From Apodemus sylvaticus (taxonomy: Eukaryota; Chordata; Mammalia; Rodentia; Muridae): 64,000 bases of DNA. The stretch covers positions 32,352,925 to 32,416,924 of the forward strand of contig NC_067490.1 in assembly GCF_947179515.1 (NCBI RefSeq). The letters are read 5' to 3'. The position numbers and the translations under genes were made by a program. Every line of letters starts with the position of its first letter. Position 1 is the stretch's first letter. The notes beneath the pieces were generated by a model. That model was not told where the DNA came from. It saw only the letters and a program-made list of their open reading frames with translations, and ran no database searches. Positions 22,492 through 35,327 of this stretch are shown piece by piece.

Positions 22492-25054
22492 TTAAAAATA
22501 TGTATTTTTACACACCTCAAGGTTACAAACCCCCAAAAATGTAACCTTTAATGGTTTTACCTATGATTGATGCTAAATTCATAGTATCTTTGCCAAACAT
22601 ACTTTAAACTCATTATGTACTTTGAGATCTTCTCATGATGGATATAAAGTATAAAATGAATTTACAAATCAAATGAATAAGATTTTAACAACATTGCATT
22701 ATTAACTCCCAGTTAATTAATAAGAATTCAAAAATACCTGCATGTAAACAGAAGGGCTTGCATTTTCTTTTATTACCAATACTGTGTCCTTTGTCAGGTA
22801 TTCTCCAGAGGTCAAGAACAGTGGATGCCTATTAATTACTTCTGAAATTACTGCTTTCCTCAGGAGAGACAGCATCTGGGAATGTGGACTCTAGCATTTA
22901 TGTGCTTCCACAAAAAGCAAGTGTCTTCAAATAGGTTTACAGCCTGAGTCCTGAAAATAATCACTGTGAGAAATGATGCAACATTTCTTGACAAGTTTCA
23001 TTGTTCCTTCTTAGTTACATGCACACATTTATTAAATTATTTTTCTTTCAGAATCATTCACACATTGATGGCAGTTAGATGAGAAAATCACAGAGATTTA
23101 TTACTTTCAATGGATCCTTTGTTTCTTGTTAAATATAGGAAGGCCATCTTCATGTCACCATTTTGTAATTTGTTTTCTGAGTAAATGAGTATGGCAGAGA
23201 CAAAGGCTTCAGAAGTCTCTTCCATTTTCATCTTTTACAGAGAGACAATCAGAAGAGTGGCTTTTGAAATTAATGTGCTACTAAGTACTGTTATGATAAA
23301 GTGCAAATGCATTTATGTTGATTTATGAGCCTGCTTACAATTTTATTACATAGACAATACTGCATTCTCTGGAAACTGGCTGTAAAACAAGGAATGGATA
23401 CATCACAGGTATTGACTTGTGAACCCATGTCACTAGCACAATATCAAAAAATATTTCAGTATATTCATAGCTGGTTATAAATTGTCCTTTTGTGTTATAT
23501 TTAAGTTTTTAAAAAAAATTCATAGTTTCTAACGTAGATTTGTAAACAAAAGCCATAATCCTTAAATTTAAGGTATAGATGTAGTGATAAATGCTATCAA
23601 ATAATAGCTCAACATGTTTGTTCTGAAAGGATTACAAGATAAAATGATACACATCTTTTATTTCGTATACTGAGGCATACAAAGTACTAAGAACAAAATC
23701 TACAGCAATGTTAAAGGCCTTGAAGAAACATGAAAAAGACTTCTGGAAGAAGCAGATTTCAGCACATTGAAAGAATGTAAAATCTAAAGTGCAAAATGCA
23801 CATTATGCAAATAACAAGACAATTAGCAAGCTAATAAGGAGAAATGCAGAATTTCAAGACGTTATGGAACAGAGTTTTGATGTTGTTCATGAAACCTTAG
23901 AGAAAGCAAATGATATAGTCACTCATATTTTAGAGTCATTTTAGTGTAATTTTAAGGACACTTATTCCTTTTACTGAAAATTTTATTATCCAAATATAAT
24001 AACAATTTGAATTTTTAAGAAAATAGTTAATTAAATGTTTTAATGGTTTATCTTTCTTGTTTAAAAAAAAGATAGTGTTGGAGAGCATTTTTAAAAATAT
24101 ACACATTGTATGATTATTACTGGGAAGATGTGAACTGATATTTATTTATTCAGTCCAGATTAGGAAATGATAATAGAACAAAATTATAATATTTATAGCA
24201 TTCAACTTGGTGAATTAGAAGTTTGTTGGGATGACTTGCAGGAACACAGGTGAGAAGTTACATATAGGAAAATGTGTGACTCAACTATGGCTGTATCACC
24301 AAAAACCCACACCAGCGTGGATGATGGCACACTAATATCTTTTCAGCATTTCTTCTTGTTTATTTAGTTGTGAGAAGAATGAATATTGAGAAACTGGAGT
24401 GTTTCGGGAACTTCCTGAACCTTTTGAATTGACTATTTCCTGATTCTTTTTGCCACCTTTTTCTTCCAGAAAGAGGAATGTTGCTTTGAGATAACATTCT
24501 GTGTAGTCTAGATTGCCCTATAACTAGTCTGCGGACTGTAGGCATACTGTTTTGCATGCTCTATAAAGTTTACCTTTAGGTTATTCAAATGCTGGTTTCT
24601 CTCCCTTCATATCTTGTTTGGATCTAGATGTGGCATTTTAATGCTTATACCAAGACTGTTGTGTTCCAAGTTTGTGTAAACAGATCTTACCATTTATAGT
24701 CTACCCTGTTAATAAATACTGATCACCTAATGACTGGGCAGAATAGAGATTCAGGTTAGACATCTTCTAGTGAGAGGAAGGAGATAGGGAAATGCACTGG
24801 GATGATGGAGAAATGAGAGCCATGAAGATGGGCTCCTAAATGCCAGCTCAATAATTAATATGCAAATATGAGATTTGGCTAGGGGCTAGCCAGATTAACA
24901 TAGAAATGTAAGGAACATAATTTAATTGCTCAGCTATTGAGGTGCAATTTTAAATAAGTCTTGGTCTCTCTGTGAAGTTATTAGAGATTAGCATAAGGTA
25001 AAATATATATAGCTACCAGATTAATTCATTTATATTAAGAATAATTCATTTATA
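22492..25054. other. No gene recognised
   Basis: AT-rich DNA with only chance frames (65 codons at most). The stretch at 24265-24345 recalls a rodent dispersed repeat but was not secure. Confidence 0.4.
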
Positions 25055-25146
25055 GCAGACCAGAGTGACACCAAACTCAGAGATTTACATCCCTGTTTCT
25101 GAATTCTAAGTCCCAGAATTGAAGGTGTGAACCACAGCACTCAGAT
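25055..25146 (-). mobile_element. Degenerate B1-like SINE (reverse orientation)
   Basis: CACCAAACTCAGAGATTTACA, then AAGTCCCAGAATTGAAGGTGT and ACCACAGCACTCAGA is a reversed, eroded B1 (compare CGAACTCAGAGATCCACCTG ... GTGCTGGGATTAAAGGCGTG). Confidence 0.6.
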
Positions 25147-28100
25147 TTTAAATTTTCTTGTGTTTTCTTGAAGTTTTCCTACAAGATTAAATGGTTCGAT
25201 TCAGAGAAACTTGATATGCAACCATATATTCTAGAGGATGTAATATTTAATAAGACTATCTGGCAATAAAAGTTGTGATGATTATTTGAATATGATATAT
25301 TACACATTTTAAAACATTTTAATTGATACATAATATAAACTTTCCTTAAAGCACTTTAGATTATGAAATTGTCAAATCCTGAGAAGCAAATTTTTTTCAT
25401 TTTCAATTAACACTAAGATGGACATGTTACTATTTTCCAAGTCTATTCTCTTCTCCCAAGACTGAAGAGAAGCTGCTAGCTTTATTGTAAGTTAGCTTTG
25501 ATCACCCCATAATATGCTATTTAAAATGTTTATACATTTTATATAATGTATAAACATTATATAATTCTCATTAATGGAGAAATGGGAGATTATTACTTTG
25601 AGAAAATTTATAGTATATAAATATATTCAATATATAAAATATAAAAATATATAATATATTTTTGGAGATTACATATATACATATATGTATATGTGGAGAG
25701 AGAAAGACAGACAGAGATGGAAAGGGAGAAAGTTTCAACTAAAATCACAATACGTCATGAAAAAATTGTAACCAATTCTATGCTATTGAAATGCAAAATG
25801 TCATTTCCAGAACCAGGTCTCCAGAGAATGTTTCTTTCTGTATTCTTCCCACTCCTTCATATAGCCCAGTGACTTGGTGTCAGTCATGCAGATGAGAGGG
25901 TTGTTCTAAGACAACATAATGCATTATCTTAGTACCCAATTCACCATGTGTCACAGAGCCACTCCATAGACATATATGACAACCTTACAACTCCCTTTGC
26001 TTCTGATAATAATTCCTTCTGCTTGCTGTTTTCATTCTTTGTCTCCTATTTTTTTTTTTTTTTTTTAGCTTGGATTCTACAGTCTCTGTGTAATTTTCTT
26101 GCTCTTTCCTATAAAAAGTGAGCAGGACAAAATCTACCCAGGAGTCATATTATAAGAACCAGCTTGTCAACTCTGTTATATTTCCCTTATTTCAGGAATG
26201 TCAGTAGCTCCAGATTATAGGTCTATTTCCTGCCATTTGACAAATAGAACAAAGAAAACACAACATGGGTCAAGACCTAAGACAGTCCATTATAGATACT
26301 TAGAAATAAACCTTTGTTATGACGAGCCACTGAGATTTGAAGTTGGTATATTCAGTATTATTATTGCCAATCTTGGCTAATGAAAAATAGTGGCCCTGAC
26401 TGTGGTTGATACAACTCCATTTATTTACTTCACAGTTTAATGTATTTCACTGGAGTAAAATAAGAGGTAGAATATTCTATTATTTTTGAATATGAAACAT
26501 AATAAAATTGTACATACTATGGAACATAAAATCTTTTGTTTTACAGATATGTATAAATGCTGTTTATTCTCCAAATTTAAAGGAGAAAAAAATCCCATTC
26601 AATTGAGAATTGAGTAAATCAGTTATTCAGGTTGAATAACTGAATAAAATAGAAGTACAATGAGAAATGCTGAAATTTAAAATGGGGCACTGTATTAAAT
26701 TAGATAATTAATTAAATTATCTAATTAATTAGATAATAGAGGATAATACAGGAGAAGAGTTACTTAAAAAATAAAAGACATATATTGGAAATGATAACGA
26801 TGGAATGATTCATCCCGGGACAAAGGCAAAGCTGAGAAGCACATGATGCAGTTCCTCTACTACAAATATTAAGACAGGTTAGGGATGAGGAAGGAACTGG
26901 AGAAACTACTGAAGACATCACTGTGCATGTTTCCCACAGTCACTGATGAAATTAAGTATAATTTAAGGAGAAAATAGAGCCGTATAAGAGCAATAGACAC
27001 TCTGAATACCATGAGTAGTTAAATTGCTTACAATTTTTACCATAAACAGAAAGGGGCAAATGTAGAGGCATTGTAATACAGCAACATGGGTGCTCTGACA
27101 AGGGATCACATGAAAGACAAATGAAAGGTCCATGCTGGAGTACATCCTGCTGGAGTACAGACATGCCCTTAGCATCCACATTTAATCCCAAACAATGAAG
27201 GTCAAGTTAGATTGCAGAAAGAAGTGGCCATGCTTAAAAGAGTGATAATTCAGATATACTTTAGACAAAGTGATTTACTAAAGAAAGACTTGGCAGAATA
27301 AGTCACGTAAAGGATATGCCCAAATCACAGAAGAAAAGTCAAGTAAAAGAGACAACTTAAGAAACAGTACAAGAAAGGAAGAGGAGGCACTTTTACTGGG
27401 ACAGTTTTATCAAGACAAGTTGCAGGTGAAAACAAAAAGAGCCATAGAAAGAGAGGGATCCAGAAGATTAGAAAAGATTGCCAGAGTTAGTTTAAGCCTA
27501 ATCAGATCAATTCAGTGAGAAGCTGAGAGAAGACAGTTTGAATCCATCAGCTGGAAGAGTAGGGAGGAGCCAGAATAGCTGAGTTGACTCAGACGGCTAA
27601 AGTTCAGAAAGAACTAGAAAGGGTGAGCTTATTCAGCAGTAAGCCTCCACCATGACAACTACATTTGAAAACTAAAAGTTACTTGTACAGTTTCCTCTCT
27701 GTGAAAATATAGAAACACAGTTTTATACTTGACTATAAGAATTGACTAATTTTACAAGATTTTCTTTTACTTTTAATAATTTGTGATTAATTGAACAACA
27801 CAAAGAGAGAAAATACAAGCAAAAAATTCTAAATATGTGAAATAAAAAAGTCACAATTTTCAAATTAACCATTTAAGTAGTCAATCTGTTTCTGTATCTC
27901 TTTCTGACCAGTAATTATTGACCTGCATTGTGTGATAACTTGACTTATATTATAAAATAGTTTTCCTGTGGTAAGGATATTTCAAAGTAACTTATTTTTT
28001 CTCAGAAAAACATCATACATAAAATCAATCATTTGGCTTATATTTAATAATTTGTAATATTTCTTTTCCATAGCAATATACTCATAAAAGAATGTTAATG

Positions 28101-28857
28101 TTTGCAGGTAATTTCATTACGATTAAACACAGTACTTTTTATTAGTCTACAATTTTTCCAAACTGTATGAATGGACCACTAATATATCTCATTCAGAAAT
28201 CTTACAAATATTTCTTAATGAGCTTTTGAGCCTCAAGTCTGAATTGTTGTTTTATGAGATGTTAGAATATTTTTTGACGAAGAATGCCAAATACTTTTCA
28301 ATTTTATTTTTTCAATAATAATATAAAACCACTCACTTGAGTTATATACTTGAAAATAACTAGATAATTAGTTAATAAGTAATCATGTTGATACTATTTT
28401 TATCATTTGACAGTATAAAACTTCAAATTCTTCTTGTATACCCCTTTAAACTGTTGATATTTTAAAATGTATTTTAGTAATTATCAATGGTATTGAGAAC
28501 TTTTCACATGTACTGGGCTCCTCTGATGAGATGGAATGTATACTTCAAATTTGGTAGGCTTGCTGCCATCTTTCTTTTCTATATTTCTTTTTTCTATACA
28601 GTAGCTGAAATCAAATTAGTTCACCATAATAAAGCAAATACCCATTTCCTGAGGCTCTATGTACAACCTGCTTCATACAGCAAGTACCTAATATTTGTAG
28701 ATCTTTTCCTAAAGTATCTTCTCTGTTTCCATTACTTATTTGTCAATCACACATGAAAATCTTTATATCTTTGATACTGTAGAAGAGGGACACGATTCCT
28801 TAATTATTTTTATGTTCTGTAGAGATGACATGGATTTTTTTTGTTGATTCATTTAAA
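25147..28857. other. Long stretch with no recognised gene
   Basis: About 3.7 kb of AT-rich DNA. It contains TA-rich runs near 25610-25690, a T-run at 26051-26067, and a self-complementary TAATTAATTAAATTATCTAA-type patch at about 26700-26735. The 89-codon frame at 28487-28756 is not recognised. Confidence 0.45.
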
Positions 28858-29190
28858 TGTTTGCACATATGTATGGCATGGTGTTCATGTAGAGGTCTGA
28901 GGAGAACTTCCAAACTATCTTTTTGGCACATATTTTTTTTCTTTTTTTTTTTAATTTTTTTAAATTTTTTTATTCGATATATTTTTTATTTACATTTCAA
29001 ATGATTTCCAATTTTCTACGCCCCCACTCCCCAAAAGTCCCATCAACCCCCTTCCCTTCCCCTGTTTTCCCACCCAACCCTTCCCACTTTCCTGTTCTGG
29101 TTTTGCCCTATACTACTATTTATGGAGATTAAACTCAAGTCAATAGGCGTGGCAGCAATCATTTCCTCCTACTCTACCATCTCATCAGTG
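28858..29190 (-). mobile_element. Rodent SINE (B4-like) split by an L1
   Basis: The left part (28858-28931) has ATGGCATGGTGTTCATGTAG and GGTCTGAGGAGAACTTCC. The right part (about 29116-29190) has GGAGATTAAACTCAAGTCAA, GGCGTGGCAGCAATCA and ACTCTACCATCTCATCAG. Together they give the normal order of a reversed rodent tRNA-type SINE. The intervening 184 bp is an L1 3' end. The family name is from memory. Confidence 0.6.
28932..29115 (-). mobile_element. Short L1 3' end nested in a SINE
   Basis: A poly(T) start (28932-28951) is followed by TTATTCGATATATTTTTTATT and ACATTTCAAATGATTTCCAA, then the C-rich reverse of the G-rich tract, ending near TTTTGCCCTATACTACT. This is about 180 bp of young-type L1 in reverse orientation. 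No clear duplication was visible. Confidence 0.85.
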
Positions 29191-29620
29191 TTGAACTTGA
29201 TAGTCTTGAAACTCGATTTTCATATGAATATAAAATGAATGATGGTTTTCATCAAAAATGCTACATAGTTATTAAGATTGAACTGAATATGTATATAGAG
29301 TTTGGTAGATAACATGTTGATGATACAGAGTCTGAAAAGTATCAACATATTCATTATATGTTTAATGAATATTTGTTTAATGTATATATTTAAGTAACAA
29401 GCAACAAAGGTTTTCATTTTGTGGGAAAATAAAAGAAAATTTACATTTTACACACATGTTTATTTAGTCTTAGTACAATTTTAAAGTGTTATTGATTTTA
29501 TTACTGAAATGGAGAGAGTTAGAGATACATCATGTTTTGATTTTTAAGCATTAATACATTTTAATAGGCAAAGTCATATAAATGGTAAATAATGACAGGT
29601 ACCTTATAAACTTACATTTC
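29191..29620. other. No gene recognised
   Basis: AT-rich spacer between the split SINE and the long L1. Confidence 0.4.
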
Positions 29621-29885
29621 TTTTTTTAAATATTTTTATTTTCTATATTCTTTGTTTACATTCCAAATGATTTCCCCTTTCTCGGATTCCCCCTCCCCAT
29701 ATGTCCCATAAACCTTCTTCTCTCCATCCATTCTCCAATCACCTCCCTCTTTTTTTTTCTCTGTCCTTATATTCCCCTCCAATGCTAGATCAATCCTTTC
29801 CAGGATCAGGACCTTCTCCATACTTCTTCATGGGAGTCATTTGTTATGCAATTTGTGCCTTGGGTACTAAAGGCTTCTGGGCTAA

Positions 29886-32800
29886 TTAATATCCACTTAT
29901 CAGAGATTGTATTCCATGTGTATTCTTTTGTGACTGGGTTACCTCACTTAGGATGATATTTTCCAGATCAAACCATTTGCCTAAAAATTTTGTGAATTCA
30001 TTGTTTCTAATTGCGGAGTAGTATTCCATTGTGTAAATATACCACATTTTCTGTATCCATTCCTCCTTTGAGGGGCATCTGGGTTCCTTCCAGCTTCTGG
30101 CTATTATAAATAAGGCTGTTATGAACATAATGGAACATGTGTCTTTATTGCATGCTGGGGAGTCCTTTGGGTATATGCCCAGGAGAGGTATAGCGGGGTC
30201 CTCCGGAAGTGTCATGTCCAGTTTTCTGAGGAACCACCAGACTGATTTCAAAAGTAGTTGTACCATCTTACAGCCCCACCAGCAGTGGAGGAGTGCTCCT
30301 CTTTCTCCACATCCTCACCAAAACCTGCTGTCTCCTGAGTTTTTGACCTTAGCCATTCTGACTGGTGTAAGGTGAAATCTCAGGGTTGTTTTGATTTGCA
30401 TTTCCCTAATGACTAATGATGTTGAGCACTTCTTAAGGTGCCTCTCGGCCATCCGAATTTCTTAGACAATTATTCTTTGTTTAGATGTGTACTCCATTTT
30501 TAATAGGGTTATTTGGTTCCCTGGGGTCTAATTTCTTGAGTTCTTTGTATATATAGGTTATTAGCCCTCTATCAGATGTAGGGTTGGTGAATATCCTTTC
30601 CCAATTTGATGGTTGCCATTTTGTCCTTTTAACAGTGTCCTTTGCCTTACAGAAATTTTGTAATTTTATGAGGTCCCATTTGTCAGTTCTTGACCTTAAA
30701 GCATAAGCTATTGGTAATCTGTTCAGGAACTTTTCCCACATGCCCATGTCCTCTAGGGTCTTCCCCAGTTTCTTTTCTATTAGTTTCAGTTTGTCTGGTT
30801 TTACATGGAGGTCCTTGGTCCACTTGGTGTGAAGTTTAGTACATAGAGATAAGAATGGATCAATTTGCATTCTTCTGCATGCTGACCTCCAATTGATCCA
30901 GCACCATTTGTTGAAAAGGCTATCTTTTATCCACTGAATATTTTTGGCTCCTTTGTCAAAGATCAAGTGACCATAGGTGTGTGGGTTCATTTCTGGATCT
31001 TCAATTCTATTCCATTGGTCCACTTGTCTGTCACTATGCCAATACCATGCAGTTTTTAACACTATTGCTCTGTAGTATTGCTTGAAGTCAGGGATACTGA
31101 TTCCCCCAGAATTTCTTTTGTTGTTGAGAATATATTTAGCTGTCCTGGATTTTTTGTTATTCCAGATGGTTTTGAGAATTGCTTTTTCTAACTCTGTGAA
31201 GAACTGAGTTAGGAATTTGATGGGGATTGCATTGAATCTGTAGATAGCTTTTGGCAAGATGGCCATTTTAACTATATTAATCCTGCCAATCCACGAGCAT
31301 GGCAGATTTTTCCATTTTCTGAGGTCTTCTTCAATTTCCTTCTTCAGAGACCTGAAGTTCTTGTCATATAGATCTTTCACTTGTTTGGTTAGAATCACAC
31401 CAAGATACTTTATATTGTTTGTGGCTATTGTGAAGGGTGTCATTTCCCTAACTTCTTTCTCAGCCTGATTATCCTTTGAGTATAGGAAATCAACTGATTT
31501 GTTTGAGTTGATTTTATAACCAACAACTTTGCTGAAGTTGTTTATTAGCTGTAGGATTTCTCTGGTGTAGGTTTTCGGGTCACTTAAGTAGACTATCATG
31601 TCATCTGCAAATAGTGATAATTTGACTTCTTTCTTTTCAATTTGTATCCCCTTGACCTATATATGTTGTCTAATTGCTCTAGCTAGAACTTCAAGTACTA
31701 TATTGAAAAGATATGGAGAGAGAGGACAGCCTTGTCTAGTCCCTGATTTTAGTGAGATTGCTTCAGGTTTCTCTCAGTTTAGTTTGATGTTGGCTACCGT
31801 TTTGCAGTATATTGCTTTAATGATGTTTACGTATTGGCCTTGAATTCCTGTTCTTTCCAAGACTTTTAGCATGAAAGGATGCTGGATTTTGTCAAATGCT
31901 TTTTCTGCATCTAATGAGGTGATCATGTGGTTTTTTTCTTTGAGTTTGTTTATGTAGTGGATAGCATTGATGGATTTCCTTATACTGAACCATCCCTGCA
32001 TCCATGGGATGAAGCCTACTTGATCATGGTGGATGATAGTTTTGGTGTGTTCTTGGATTCGCTTGGCAAGAATTTTATTAAGTATTTTTGCATCAATATT
32101 CATAAGAGAAATTGGCCTGAAGTTCTCTTTCTTTGTAGGATCATTGTGTGGTTTTGGTATCAGCGTAATTGTGGCTTCATAGAACGAGTTGTGTAGAGTT
32201 CCTTCTGTTTCTATTTTGTGGAATAGTTTGAAGAGTATTGGTGTTAGTTCTTCTATGAAGGTCTGATAGAACTCTGCACTGAAGCCATCTAGTCCTGTGC
32301 TTTTTTTGGTTGGGAGATTTTCTATGACCCTTTTTATTTCTTCAGGTGTTATGGGACTGTTTAGTTGACCTATTTGATCCTGATTTAGTTTTGGTGTCAG
32401 ATATCTGTCTAGGAAACTGTCCATTTCCTCCAGATTCTCCAGTTGTGTTGAGTATGGCTTTTGTAGTAGGATCTAATGATTTTTTGAATTTCCTCAGTTT
32501 CAGTTGTTATATCTCCCTTTTCATTTCTAAGTTTGTTAATCTGGATACTGTCTCTGTGCCCTTTGGTTAGTCTGGCTAAGGGTTTATCTATCTTGTTGAT
32601 TTTTCTCAAAGAACCAGCTCCTGGTTTTGTTGATTCTTTGTATGGTTCTCTTTGTTTCTACTTGATTGATTTCGGCCGAGTTTGATGATTTCCTGCCTTC
32701 TATTCCTCCTGGGTGAAATAGCTTCTTTTTGTTCCAGGGCTTTCAGGTGTGTCATTAAGCTGTTAGTGTATGCTCTCTCCATTTTCTGTTTGGAGGCACT

Positions 32801-33159
32801 CAGGGCTTTGAGTTTTCCTCTTAGCACTGCTTTCATTGTGTCCCATAGATTTGGGTATGTTGTGTCTTCATTTTCATTAAGTTCTAAAAAGTCTTTAATT
32901 TCTTTCTTTATTTCTTCCTTGACCAAGGTATCATTGAGTAGAATTTGGTTCAGTTTCCACATATATGTGGGTTTTCTGTTGTTTTTGTTGCTATTGAAGA
33001 CAACTTTTACTCCATAGTGATCTGATAGGAGGCATGGGATTAGTTCGATCTTCTTTTATTTGTTGAGGTCTGTCTTGTGACCAATTATATGGTCGATTTT
33101 GGAGAAGGTACCATGAGGTGCTGAGAAAACGGTATATTCCTTTGCTTTAGGATAGAATG

Positions 33160-33214
<55 letters not shown>

Positions 33215-33750
33215 AAATCTAATTGGTCCAAAGCTTCTATTAGTTTCATTGTGTCCCTGTTTAGTTTCTGTTTTCCTGATTGGTCCATTGAGGAAAGTGC
33301 AGTGTGGAAGTTACCCACAATTAGGTGCAATGTGTTAGGTGCAATGTGTGCTTTGAGCTTTAATAAAGTTTCTTTTATGAATGAGGGTGCCCTTGCATTT
33401 GGAGCATAGATGTTCAGGATTGAGAGTTCTTCTTGTTGTATTTTTCCTTTGACCAGCAAGAAGTGTCCCTCAGAGTCTCTTTTGATGACTTTGGGTTGAA
33501 AGTCAATTTTATCTGATATTAAAATGGCTACTCCAGCTTGTTTCCTGAGACCATTTGCTTGTAAAATTGTCTTCCAGCCTTTTACTCTAAGGTAGTGTTT
33601 GTCTTTGACCCTGAGGTTTGTTTCCTGTATGCAGCAAAATGTAGGGTCCTGTTTACTTATCCAGTCAGTTAGTCTATGTCTTTTTATTGGGGCATTGAGT
33701 CCACTGATGTTAAGAGATATTAAGGAATAGTGATTGTTACTTCCTGTCAT
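29886..33750 (-). pseudogene. L1 ORF2 pseudogene (endonuclease-RT)
   Basis: ORF2p of L1 nicks DNA and reverse transcribes RNA at the nick. The N-terminus starts at 33750 with the endonuclease motifs SLNISGLNAPIKRHRL and CCIQET. The RT catalytic FADD codons lie at 31600-31611, followed by MIVYLSDP. The C-terminal end, ...LISGY, stops at 29886. The total span is close to that of a full rodent ORF2. Damage: the frame is split into at least six pieces (33750-33160, 32962-32606, 32609-32409, 32424-31774, 31599-30481, 30266-29886). A (TA)n run sits inside the endonuclease, a frameshift lies just before FADD, and the CWRGCG-type Cys motif has lost its first Cys and gained a stop near 30320. Confidence 0.93.
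33163..33212. repeat. (TA)n expansion inside L1 endonuclease
   Basis: A pure TA run of about 25 units lies inside L1 ORF2, where other L1 copies have only a short AT-rich stretch. On the reverse strand it adds an Ile-Tyr repeat after the motif LDLT and ends the open frame. Confidence 0.95.
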
Positions 33751-33799
33751 TTTTGATGTTATTTTTTAAATTTGATTGGTTAACTTCTTTTGGGTTTGA

Positions 33800-34275
33800 T
33801 GAGAGAAGGTTAGTATCTTGCTTTTTCCAGGGTGAAGTTTCTCTCCTTGTATTGGTGTTTTCCTCCTATTATCCTTTGTAGGGCTGGGTTTGTGGATAGA
33901 TATTGGGTAAACTTGGTTTTGTCATGGAATATCTTAGTTTCTCCATCTATGGTGATTGAGAGTTTTCCTGGGTATAGTAGTTTTGGCTGGCATTTGTGTT
34001 CTCTTAGAGTCTGCATGAGATCTGCCCAGGATCTTCTAGCTTTCATAGTCTCAGGTGAAAAGTCTGCTGTGATTCTGATAGGTCTTCCTTTATATGTTAC
34101 TTGGCTTTTCTCTTACTGCCTTTAATATTCTTTCTTTGTTTAGTACATTTGGTGTTTTGATTATTATGCGATAGGAGGTATTTCTGTTCTGGTCCAGTCT
34201 GTTTGGAGTTCTGTAGGATTCTTGTATATTCATGGGCATCTCTCTCTTTAGGTTAGGGAAGTTTTCTACCCCAAT
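33800..34275 (-). pseudogene. L1 ORF1 C-terminal fragment
   Basis: ORF1p is the L1 RNA-binding chaperone. This fragment carries the typical C-terminal domain: MKARRSWADLMQTLREHKC, then KLLYPGKLSITIDGETKIF and LSTNPALQRII (reverse 34046-33810). Upstream, the reading continues out of frame through the sequence for KEMPMNIQ and LDQNR-like segments to about 34275, where homology stops. The coiled-coil N-terminus is missing. Confidence 0.85.
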
Positions 34276-35035
34276 GTATACTCTTTTGTTGGTGGTTTAG
34301 TCCCTGGGAGCATTGAGGGGGTTTGGTTGTTTGATATTGTTATTCTTCTTATAGGGTTGCAAATAACTAGAGCTCCTTCATTTCTTGCACTAATTTCTTC
34401 ATTGTGGTCGCCACACTCAGTTCGATGTTTGGCTGCATGCATCTGCTTCTGTATTGTTCAGGCTTTGGCAGAGCTTCTCAGGGGACAGATATATCAGGCT
34501 CCTGTCAGCACACACTTCTTGTCATAGATCCCTAAGTGGGGCAGTCTCATGATGGCCTTTCCTTCAGTCTCTGCTCCACTCTTTGTCCCTGAATTTCCTT
34601 TTGACAGGAGGAATTCTGAATTAATACTTTTGAGGTGTGTGGATGCACCTCTCCCTCAATCAAGGCGGGGGGATGGGGCTGTGTCTATTTACTGGATATG
34701 GTCTCTCTAGGTTCTATCATCCTTTCATTGAGTATTTTGGCTAATGTCCTCCCTGTTGGTTCCTGGAACCTCTTTGATCCCTGGTATCTGGGGCTACCTA
34801 CTCCTCCTTCAGTGCTATACACCTCAGTTCCATTTCCTGACCCTCTGTCCCTCTTCCCCTTCCCCTCCCATATGTGAACCACCCTCCCTTTTCCATCCCC
34901 TGCCCTCTCTCATCCTCTTCTCCCTCTACTTCTTGAGATTATTTTCTTCCCTAATTTGAGTAGGACTGTAGCATTTACACTATGGTGTGGTCTTCCTTCT
35001 TGGGTTTCATATGATCTGTGAGTTATATTTCTAAT
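34276..35035 (-). mobile_element. Old L1 3' UTR fragment (reverse orientation)
   Basis: TTGGTGGTTTAGTCCCTGGG, then AGGCTTTGGCAGAGCTTCTC, TCAGGCTCCTGTCAGCACAC and TTGGGTTTCATATGATCTGTG follow the reversed 3' UTR of an older L1. The same order is seen at 49.97-50.4 kb and, forward, at 42.6-43.1 kb. The 3' terminal end is absent: the fragment begins abruptly where the 29.6-34.3 kb L1 ends. Frames in it (for example 34635-34877) are noncoding UTR. Confidence 0.8.
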
Positions 35036-35042
35036 ATAAATG

Positions 35043-35047
<5 letters not shown>
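35036..35047. other. Left target-site duplication of inverted L1
   Basis: ATAAATGAGATT directly before the poly(T). An identical copy lies at 36887-36898. Twelve matching bases, of which the first may be L1-derived. Confidence 0.85.
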
Positions 35048-35073
<26 letters not shown>

Positions 35074-35327
35074 TTTTTTTTTTTATTTGATATAATTTAT
35101 TTACATTTCAAATGATTTCCCCTTTTCTAGCCCCCCCCCCACTCCCCGAAAGTCCCGTAAGCCCCCTTCTCTTCCCCTGTCCTCCCTCCCACCCCTTCCC
35201 AGTTCCCCGTTCTGGTTTTGCCAAATACTGTTTCACTGAGTCTTTCCAGAACCAGGGACCACTCCTGCTTTCTTCTTGTATCTCATTTGATGTGTGGATT
35301 ATGTTTTGGGTATTCCAGTTTTCTAGG

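Larger units (their letters stand above)
29621..34275 (-). mobile_element. Long, decayed L1 (3' UTR, ORF2, part of ORF1)
   Basis: The most complete L1 in the window, about 4.65 kb in reverse orientation. From the left: a T-rich tail complement (29621-29650), a short 3' UTR of the CGGATTCCCCCTCCCCATAT type, all of ORF2 (29886-33750), the inter-ORF spacer, and the C-terminal half of ORF1 up to about 34275. It is 5' truncated there, so no promoter-bearing 5' UTR is present. Frameshifts, stops and an internal TA array make it dead. Its 3' UTR type differs from the copies at 12.6, 35.1 and 55.5 kb and matches 56.3 kb. Confidence 0.93.

Noticed and set aside
29621..34275. A potentially active L1
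   Set aside because: 5' truncated in ORF1, with no 5' UTR; ORF2 has several frameshifts and stops and a TA insertion.
34635..34959. Opposed frames of 65-80 codons
   Set aside because: They lie in a noncoding L1 3' UTR.
35048..35085. Poly(T) runs as transcription terminators
   Set aside because: They are reverse complements of L1 or SINE poly(A) tails.
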